Of a stretch of 64,000 bases of DNA, positions 58,493 to 64,000 are shown one piece after another; position 1 is the first letter of the stretch, and each line of letters begins with the position of its first letter. This stretch comes from CAIPBY01 sp041671305 (GTDB taxonomy: Bacteria > Patescibacteriota > Patescibacteriia > 2-01-FULL-39-33): assembly GCA_041671305.1 (NCBI GenBank), contig JBAZBX010000001.1:62001-126000 (forward strand), read 5' to 3'. A program made the position numbers and the translations under genes. The notes below the pieces were generated by a model, which saw only the letters and a program-made list of their open reading frames with translations, searched no databases and was not told the origin of the DNA.

Positions 58493-59554
58493 ATGTCACT
58501 ATTTGACTCCAAGAAAAAAGCCTTTGGCCTGAATATTTCCGATACGACACTGCGCCTGATTCAGCTTGATGAAAAAGGCAAGAAAACATATGTCCAATCA
58601 TATAATGAAATAACCCTGCCCAAAGGCTGTATTTGTGGCGGAGAAATAAATGATCACAAGACTTTCTTGGAAAATTTCAATAAACTGATCAAGACCAGAC
58701 TGGGACACGGCCAATTAAGCCGTGAAATTGTTTGCTCTCTTCCCGAATCCAAAACCTTTCTTAAATTTATTGAATTTCCAGTTTGTGCCAAGGAAGAAAT
58801 AAAAAATAAAATTTGGGAAACCCTGCCCCAACATTTGCCTATGAATATTGAAGACATGTATTTGGATTGGCAAATTATAAACCAAGACACGAACTCCATC
58901 AAAGTGCTGGTCGGGGCGTCTTCAAAGCCTATTGTGGATTCATATATTCAAGCCATAGATTCAGTTGGATTCGTGCCTGTAATTTTGGAAATTGAAGCCG
59001 TGGCCATCACAAGGCTTCTCGCGGAAAGCGTCTCTGATCTAGAACCTCAAATCATTATTGATATCGGCGCCAACCGCACCGGTCTTTTCTTATACGACAA
59101 CAACACCATCAAATTCACCGTCAGCCTGCCAATTTCGGGCAATAAAATTACCAACCTAATCAAGGAAACTCTTGATCTTGATTTGGAAAAAGCGGAAAAA
59201 GCCAAAATTGTCTGCGGTTTGGATCGCAATAAATGCCATGGCGCTCTGCTGGAAATTTTCTCCGATACCATAGATGAACTCGTTTCTTCAATTGAAAAAG
59301 CGATGTCTTTCTACTATGACGACTTTTCTGATGCTAGAAAAATTACCAAGGTCACTCTCTGTGGAGGCGGATCAAACATGCTGGGCATAACTCAAGTCAT
59401 AGCCGAGAAACTTGGCCTCAAAGTAGAAGTGAGCAATCCCTGGCAAAATATAATTAATCCCAATCCTTCATATTTTACCACGCAAAAATCACAATCTTTT
59501 GTGACCGCGCTGGGATTGGGACTGCGAGGGCTCAAACCAGAAACATTTTTATGA
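58493..59554 (+). CDS. pilM: pilus assembly protein PilM
   Basis: Actin-like cytoplasmic ATP-binding protein that recruits PilN. The 353 residues have the ASKHA pattern: AFGLNISDTTLRLIQL, IIDIGANRTGLFLYDN (phosphate loop 2) and TLCGGGSNMLGI (adenosine region). The last four bases overlap the pilN start. A TATAAT at 58457-58462 might add an internal promoter. Confidence 0.93.
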   Translation: MSLFDSKKKAFGLNISDTTLRLIQLDEKGKKTYVQSYNEITLPKGCICGGEINDHKTFLENFNKLIKTRLGHGQLSREIVCSLPESKTFLKFIEFPVCAKEEIKNKIWETLPQHLPMNIEDMYLDWQIINQDTNSIKVLVGASSKPIVDSYIQAIDSVGFVPVILEIEAVAITRLLAESVSDLEPQIIIDIGANRTGLFLYDNNTIKFTVSLPISGNKITNLIKETLDLDLEKAEKAKIVCGLDRNKCHGALLEIFSDTIDELVSSIEKAMSFYYDDFSDARKITKVTLCGGGSNMLGITQVIAEKLGLKVEVSNPWQNIINPNPSYFTTQKSQSFVTALGLGLRGLKPETFL

Positions 59555-60090
59555 TCACATTAAATCTAATACCTCCAGAGCAAAAAGCTAAGCTCAAAAA
59601 CAAAAAAGTTTATTCCACAATCAAGGATCTTCTTTTGTTGTTTCTCTTGTTTTCCATAGTTATCTCCATCATGCTGGTCGGTTCCAAATATTATCTTCAA
59701 GAGAAGCTTACTGACCTTATGAATCGCAACAGCGTCAGCATTCAGTCCAATGACAATATCAATAAACGCATTATTGCGCTTAACGCCAAAATTAATGAAG
59801 TCTATTCAATTCAAAAAAAATCCCAAAAATGGTCTTCTTTGCTTCTTGAAATAAAAAGATTGACACCGGCTTCAGTTACTATAAATGAGATAAATATTTC
59901 CAAGCAAGAATCATCTCTGGAACTGATGGGAATTGCCAAAACCAGATCCGATCTGTTGCAATTGAAAAAAAATCTTGATGGAAGTGATCTGTTTACCAAA
60001 ATAAATCTGCCTATCAATAGCCTGATAGAACGAGAAAATAACGCTTTTGACATCCGCGCCGATATCAACCTAAGCAAAATAAAACAATGA
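59551..60090 (+). CDS. pilN: pilus assembly protein PilN
   Basis: Bitopic inner-membrane protein. The 179 residues begin with the PilM-binding motif ITLNLIPPEQ, then a membrane helix (about 25-48), coiled coil (about 50-90) and ferredoxin-like fold. ATGA overlap with pilM and with pilO indicates translational coupling. Confidence 0.92.
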   Translation: MITLNLIPPEQKAKLKNKKVYSTIKDLLLLFLLFSIVISIMLVGSKYYLQEKLTDLMNRNSVSIQSNDNINKRIIALNAKINEVYSIQKKSQKWSSLLLEIKRLTPASVTINEINISKQESSLELMGIAKTRSDLLQLKKNLDGSDLFTKINLPINSLIERENNAFDIRADINLSKIKQ

Positions 60091-60611
60091 AAATATATCA
60101 GAATAAATTACTGATTAGCTTTATCGTCATAGGCATAATCCTCGGATCAATGGTTGCCTTCTTTATTATTCCTTCCGTGCGACAAATAATAAAGATGAAT
60201 GAAGAAATAACCAGACAGAGAGTTGATTTAGAAAAAAAATCTTCTCTTGGATTGAATATTAAAAAAATAAAAACCGACCTCAAGGAAATAGAAGATAATA
60301 TCGGCCAGCTTGATTCGTTTTTTATCTCTCCTGGAAAAGAATTGGATTTTATTTCTTCCGTAGAAACACTGGGAAATAGAAACGAAATCAAACTGGATAT
60401 TAAGCCTCAGTTTCCGGGGCAGGATATGAGTACGCGAATAAAAATAATTCCCCTGCAAATTTCTGCCAGCGGACAATACGGTCAAATACAAAAATTTATG
60501 CTAGAACTGGAATCTTTGCCATATTACTACAATATAGATTCAATTTCCCAAAACGGTACAAATGAAAACACCCAAGTAAAATTTACCGGAAATGTTTATT
60601 CATTGAAATAA
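60087..60611 (+). CDS. pilO: pilus assembly protein PilO
   Basis: 174 residues: membrane helix (about 7-29), coiled coil (about 35-75) and the PilO-type ferredoxin-like C-terminus (IIPLQISASGQYGQIQKFMLELESLPYY). Partner of PilN in the alignment complex. Confidence 0.88.
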   Translation: MKIYQNKLLISFIVIGIILGSMVAFFIIPSVRQIIKMNEEITRQRVDLEKKSSLGLNIKKIKTDLKEIEDNIGQLDSFFISPGKELDFISSVETLGNRNEIKLDIKPQFPGQDMSTRIKIIPLQISASGQYGQIQKFMLELESLPYYYNIDSISQNGTNENTQVKFTGNVYSLK

Positions 60612-60618
60612 AGACAAA

Positions 60619-60993
60619 ATGAAAAAAGATTCAAAAATAGATTTATCCAATTACCTGCCATATTCCTTCCCTTTGGCTATTGTCATAATTATTATAATTC
60701 TTGCAATCTTTGTTTGTTTTTTATACAAAAATGTCTACCAAACAATAGCCGAAGCTCAAGAACTAACCTCGCTAAGACAGAATGTAATTTCTGAACAATT
60801 AGAAAAAAATAAATTTACTGAGATAATCGCCAACATGGAGAAAAAAATAATGCCGGCGAATTCAACTTCATCCATAACAACTGTAACCTCCACGACTGAT
60901 ATCCCAACAAGTACTACTTCAACCGCAAACACTAGCGCTCCCAAAAATAAACAGACCAGTTCTACTAAATCCACCTCTACCGTCAAAAATTAA
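60619..60993 (+). CDS. small membrane protein at the PilP position
   Basis: 124 residues, family not recognised. One membrane helix (about 15-36), a short coiled segment (about 45-77), then a Ser/Thr-rich low-complexity tail (about 80-120; TSTTSTANTSAP and similar) likely exposed outside. It occupies the place of the lipoprotein PilP, but has no lipobox; a monoderm replacement is conceivable. Last gene of the operon. Confidence 0.65.
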   Translation: MKKDSKIDLSNYLPYSFPLAIVIIIIILAIFVCFLYKNVYQTIAEAQELTSLRQNVISEQLEKNKFTEIIANMEKKIMPANSTSSITTVTSTTDIPTSTTSTANTSAPKNKQTSSTKSTSTVKN

Positions 60994-60999
60994 AACTCC

Positions 61000-61041
61000 A
61001 AAAAATCCCTCGCCGACACAACAGCCGAAGAGGGATTTTTA
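61000..61041. terminator. bidirectional terminator between pilus operon and iscS
   Basis: AAAAATCCCTC (61001-61011) with GAGGGATTTTT (61030-61040), 18-nt loop; A/T runs on both sides serve both converging units. Confidence 0.88.
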
Positions 61042-61052
61042 GTTGGCTGAAA

Positions 61053-62276
61053 TTATTTTAACGGCGACATCGCCCTTAATCTTTTTATAATCGGGGGTAA
61101 TTCCCGAAGAAGAAAGTCAATGTCTGACTTGGTGCTGAATCTACCAAGACTGAAACGGATACTGCCATGTGCTAATTCCGGCTTAACACCAATAGATTTG
61201 AGAACGTGGGATGGCTCCAGTGAACCGGAAGAACAGGCTGATCCAGTGGAAACTGCGATTCCTTTCTGAGACAACATGAGCAAAACGCTTTCGCCCTCAA
61301 CTCCTTCAAAAATAATACTAACATTGGATGGCACTCTTTTGGTCAAATCGCCATTAATACTAATCCGCTTAATATTCTTTTTAATTCCTTTGATTAAATA
61401 ATCTCTTAATTCTTTTATCTTTTTGTTCTCTTGTTTAATTTTATTTTTTTCTGCAATTAATTCAATAGCTTTTCCAAGACCTACAATGCCAGCGACATTA
61501 TAAGTGCCGGATCTGATTCCGTTCTGCTGATGTCCTCCCCAGATAAGCGGCCGAAAAGGAGTGCCCTGTTTCAAAAAGAAAACCCCGACCCCCTTGGGTC
61601 CATAAATTTTGTGCGCGGATAAAGACAGCATATCAACTCCCAACTTACCCACATTCATATCACAATAAGCCGTGGCTTGCGTGGCATCGGTATGAAAATA
61701 TATTTTTCCTAGGCCAGCCGAAGCTTTAGCGGAGGAGGCTCTCTTCTCGTTCAATTCCTTTATCAGTTTTCCAATTTCTACTATCGGCTGAATCGTCCCA
61801 ATTTCATTATTAACATACATAATGGAAACTAGAACCGTATTATCTTTTATGACTGCTCTCAGTTTTTCAATTTCAATTAAGCCTTTTTCGTTCGGTTTCA
61901 AATACGTCACTTCCACGCCTTCCTTTTGAAGCTGTTGAGCCGGTTCCAAAATAGCATCATGTTCCATGGCTGAAACCACGATATGAGCCTTAAATCCCGA
62001 TTTTGCCCTCAAAATGGCCTCTGTAAGGCCCAAAACGGCCATATTATCGCTTTCGGTGGCGCCAGAGGTGAAATACACCTCTTCCGGCAAACAACCCAAA
62101 AAACGTCCTATTTTCTCTTGGACATCATTAACTGCTCGATTAGCCTCAATGCCCGCATAATGCAGAGAAGAAGCATTGCCAAAATTATCCTTCAAAAAAG
62201 GCATCATGGCTTTCAGAACTTCAGGATCCATGGGCGTAGTCGCCGCATTGTCTAAATAAACTTTTTTAATTGGCAT
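61053..62276 (-). CDS. iscS: cysteine desulfurase (NifS/IscS family)
   Basis: PLP enzyme delivering sulfur for Fe-S clusters and tRNA thiolation. The 407 residues carry the N-terminal VYLDNAATTPMDPEV, H105 (SAMEHDAIL), the PLP lysine K223 (SLSAHKIYGPKG) and the catalytic Cys C348 in STGSACSSGSLEPS. Residues about 180-190 (ASSAKASAGLG) are an in-frame insertion from a dispersed palindromic repeat, in a surface loop just before the conserved HTDATQ. With no scaffold gene beside it, its partners are unknown. Confidence 0.95.
   Translation of the reverse strand: MPIKKVYLDNAATTPMDPEVLKAMMPFLKDNFGNASSLHYAGIEANRAVNDVQEKIGRFLGCLPEEVYFTSGATESDNMAVLGLTEAILRAKSGFKAHIVVSAMEHDAILEPAQQLQKEGVEVTYLKPNEKGLIEIEKLRAVIKDNTVLVSIMYVNNEIGTIQPIVEIGKLIKELNEKRASSAKASAGLGKIYFHTDATQATAYCDMNVGKLGVDMLSLSAHKIYGPKGVGVFFLKQGTPFRPLIWGGHQQNGIRSGTYNVAGIVGLGKAIELIAEKNKIKQENKKIKELRDYLIKGIKKNIKRISINGDLTKRVPSNVSIIFEGVEGESVLLMLSQKGIAVSTGSACSSGSLEPSHVLKSIGVKPELAHGSIRFSLGRFSTKSDIDFLLRELPPIIKRLRAMSPLK
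61709..61742. repeat. palindromic repeat inserted in frame in iscS
   Basis: Contains CCGAAGCTTTAGCGG and short flanks; related in core to the repeat at 52901-52935. It encodes the residues SSAKASAG, which do not belong to the cysteine desulfurase consensus at this point. It keeps the frame and spares all catalytic residues. Confidence 0.75.
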
Positions 62277-62282
62277 AATTTA

Positions 62283-63011
62283 TTAAACTAATTTTGCTCT
62301 ATTGGCAATAATATTGCTCGCCTTAAGCAATGATTCAAATGTTCCAGCATCAGTCCATTCATCCTTATACATTTCATAAGTCAAAATACTGGTAGCAAGA
62401 TAATGATTATTGACATCGGTAATTTCTAATTCTCCCCTACCTGACGGCTTCAAGGTTTTGATAATATTCCAAACCTCGCTGTCATAGCAATAGAACCCGG
62501 TGACTGCAAAATTTGATTTGGGATTTTCCGGTTTTTCTTCAATGCTTATCACCTTATCGCCGGACAATTCAGCCACACCGAATCTCTTGGGATCAGGCAC
62601 TTCCTTAATTAAAATTTTTGCTCCTTTTTCCTGAGAAGAAAAATCTTCAACCGCTTTTTTGATCTGAACTTGGTCAGTAAAAATGTTATCGCCAAGAATT
62701 ACTGCCAGTTTATCATTGTCAGCAAAATCTTCACAAAGACCCAAAGCTTCCGCTATACCTCCAGCTTTTTCTTGCACAGCATATGATAAGCGAATTCCCA
62801 AATCTCGGCCCGAACCGAGAAGTTCCAAGAAATGCCCGGCATGTCCAGTGCCGGAAACAATCATAATATCCTTGATTCCCGCGGCTATGAGTGTCTCCAG
62901 CGGATAAAGAATCATCGGCTTGTCATAGACAGGCAACAGATGCTTGTTGGTTACTTTTGTACAAGGCATAAGACGCGTACCATACCCTCCGGCTAAGATA
63001 ATTCCCTTCAT
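62283..63011 (-). CDS. rmlA: sugar-1-phosphate nucleotidyltransferase, RmlA-like
   Basis: Predicted glucose-1-phosphate thymidylyltransferase, activating sugar for dTDP-rhamnose or a related deoxysugar. The 242 residues have GIILAGGYGTRLMPCTKVTNKHLLPVYDKPM with the signature Gly loop and Lys, VILGDNIF, and GFYCYDSEVW. It is about 50 residues shorter than E. coli RmlA, lacking the C-terminal allosteric part. It lies next to rmlB, which supports the call; the UTP-using GalU class is less likely. Confidence 0.85.
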   Translation of the reverse strand: MKGIILAGGYGTRLMPCTKVTNKHLLPVYDKPMILYPLETLIAAGIKDIMIVSGTGHAGHFLELLGSGRDLGIRLSYAVQEKAGGIAEALGLCEDFADNDKLAVILGDNIFTDQVQIKKAVEDFSSQEKGAKILIKEVPDPKRFGVAELSGDKVISIEEKPENPKSNFAVTGFYCYDSEVWNIIKTLKPSGRGELEITDVNNHYLATSILTYEMYKDEWTDAGTFESLLKASNIIANRAKLV

Positions 63012-63042
63012 ACGATTTTAATTAATGATTTTTGTTATTTAA

Positions 63043-64000
63043 TTATGACGAATACTGCATTTTATAATAATTTTCGTATTCACCGCTTTTTACGTTCTTG
63101 ACCCACTCACCGTTATCCAAATACCATTTTACAGTCATGGTCAAATACTCATCAAAACTAGCCTGGGGCTGGTATCCTAATTCTCTTTGGGCCTTGCTCC
63201 AATCAACAGCATATCGCCTGTCATGCGCGGCTCTGTCTTTGACAAATTCAATCATATCTTCACCTTTACCCATGATGGCCATGACCTTTTTTACCAACTC
63301 CAAATTATTCACATTTTCAGTCATGCCGCCAATGCAATATGTCTCTCCGATTTTTCCTTTGCTAATTATCAGATCAATTGCCCGGCAATGATCATCAACA
63401 TAAAGCCAATCGCGGACATACTTGCCATCTCCGTAAATCGGAATCTTTTTACCTTCCACTAAATTACTAATCATGAGCGGCAAAAACTTTTCTGGAAATT
63501 GATACGGCCCAAAATTATTGGAGCAATTAGAAATTGTAAACGGCAAGCCAAAAGTATCGCCGAAGGCTCTCACCAAATGATCAGATCCAGCTTTGGCTGC
63601 TGAATACGGGCTATGCGGATTATACGGCGTGTCTTCAGTAAACTTATCAGTCCCCTCAAGATCCAATGCGCCAAAAACTTCATCAGTAGAAACATGATGA
63701 AATCTCTTGTTGCCATTTTTGACCGCGGCATCAAGAAGAACTTGTGTACCGACGACATTGGTCATAATAAATGGCGTGGAATCCAATATTGATCTATCTA
63801 CATGAGACTCGGCTGCAAAATGTATAATTTGATCAACATCTTTTACGAGCTCATTAACCAATTCCCGATCGCAGATATCACCTTTGACAAATTTATAGTT
63901 AGGATTACTCTCAATATCTTTCAAGTTTTCCAAATTCCCCGCATAAGTCAATTTATCCAGATTCACAATAGAATCATCTGGATGATTTTTCAGCCAATAT
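63043..64000 (-). CDS. rmlB: dTDP-glucose 4,6-dehydratase (5' end outside window)
   Basis: Extended short-chain dehydrogenase making dTDP-4-keto-6-deoxyglucose. The frame stays open through the right edge (codons before the GTG at 63964-63966 read YWLKNHPDDSIV, as expected for RmlB), so GTG is internal and the true start is off-window. Visible are IVNLDKLTYAGN, DICD, HFAAESHVDRSI, the STDEVFG motif with Thr-Asp-Glu, catalytic YSAAK, and NNFGPYQFPEKFLPL. It probably forms an operon with rmlA and iscS. Confidence 0.96.
   Translation of the reverse strand, partial: YWLKNHPDDSIVNLDKLTYAGNLENLKDIESNPNYKFVKGDICDRELVNELVKDVDQIIHFAAESHVDRSILDSTPFIMTNVVGTQVLLDAAVKNGNKRFHHVSTDEVFGALDLEGTDKFTEDTPYNPHSPYSAAKAGSDHLVRAFGDTFGLPFTISNCSNNFGPYQFPEKFLPLMISNLVEGKKIPIYGDGKYVRDWLYVDDHCRAIDLIISKGKIGETYCIGGMTENVNNLELVKKVMAIMGKGEDMIEFVKDRAAHDRRYAVDWSKAQRELGYQPQASFDEYLTMTVKWYLDNGEWVKNVKSGEYENYYKMQYSS

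Noticed and set aside
63964..63966. GTG as the start of rmlB
   Set aside because: The frame upstream to the window edge encodes residues expected in RmlB before the NLDKLTYAGN motif, so the gene continues off-window.

Overview
The window looks like a piece of a Patescibacteria (Candidate Phyla Radiation) chromosome. It is AT-rich, with neighbouring genes often overlapping or a few bases apart and few Shine-Dalgarno sites in the core genes. Many proteins are short or unusual versions (a 132-residue TsaB, a MurL-MurD fusion, an isolated AMMECR1 protein), and there is a type IV pilus cluster with PilM/N/O plus FG-GAP surface proteins. This placement is inferred from gene content and style; no marker phylogeny was run. 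Stops are read with the standard code.

Layout. 1-990: 3' part of cysS. 1.0-2.8 kb: an accessory stretch with two orphan small genes with strong Shine-Dalgarno sites, a structured repeat (element B copy 1) and a 182-bp repeat (element A copy 1). 2.8-5.9 kb: metA, an HD-domain gene and citramalate synthase (cimA). cimA lies behind a classical-looking isoleucine attenuator: consensus promoter, 21-codon leader peptide with six Ile codons, mutually exclusive antiterminator and terminator. 6.0-11.0 kb: mraZ-rsmH-ftsL-ftsI-murF on the minus strand, with MraZ-type repeats at the promoter. 11.1-20.8 kb: a small membrane protein, TsaB, an L,D-transpeptidase with FG-GAP repeats, a winged-helix protein, a PP2C-like membrane protein, L7/L12 and L10 with an attenuated leader, AMMECR1, MltG, a CAP protein, UppP and a DUF212 protein. 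20.88-21.05 kb: a free-standing structured RNA of unknown class.

21-28 kb: a minus-strand run from secA through MazG-like, S51 peptidase-like, two Nudix, DUF1653, CYTH, ferredoxin and mutM. 28.2-28.5 kb: a third orphan small gene. 28.7-37.8 kb: a second cell-wall operon (membrane protein, mraY, murL-murD fusion, ftsW, murG, murC, small basic protein, murB, hpf). 37.9-45.4 kb: a plus-strand surface-polysaccharide operon (Wzz-like, O-antigen ligase/polymerase-like, GT4, GHL15-like glycosidase with FG-GAP repeats, large surface protein).

45.4-51.3 kb: element A copy 2 and element B copy 2, followed by an islet of three GC-rich secreted or lipoprotein genes (Flg_new_2-like, DUF5011-like and PASTA-like domains, Glu-Gly repeats). 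Their coding sequences are foreign in composition but sit behind host-like promoters; the same promoter also precedes a glycosyltransferase at 51.4 kb. 52.6-61 kb: element B copy 3, REP-like palindromes and the pilus operon pilB-pilC-four pseudopilins-pilM-pilN-pilO-small protein. 61-64 kb: a cysteine desulfurase carrying an in-frame repeat insertion, rmlA-like and rmlB (5' end outside the window).

Together the window encodes most of the lipid-linked peptidoglycan pathway, division proteins, carrier recycling, wall remodelling and a surface-display programme. The most notable points are the Ile attenuator, the three-copy structured element B with compensatory changes in every stem, the stand-alone RNA at 20.9 kb, the MurL-MurD fusion and the GC-rich cassette islet. 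I saw no tRNA, rRNA, CRISPR array, transposase or phage gene.
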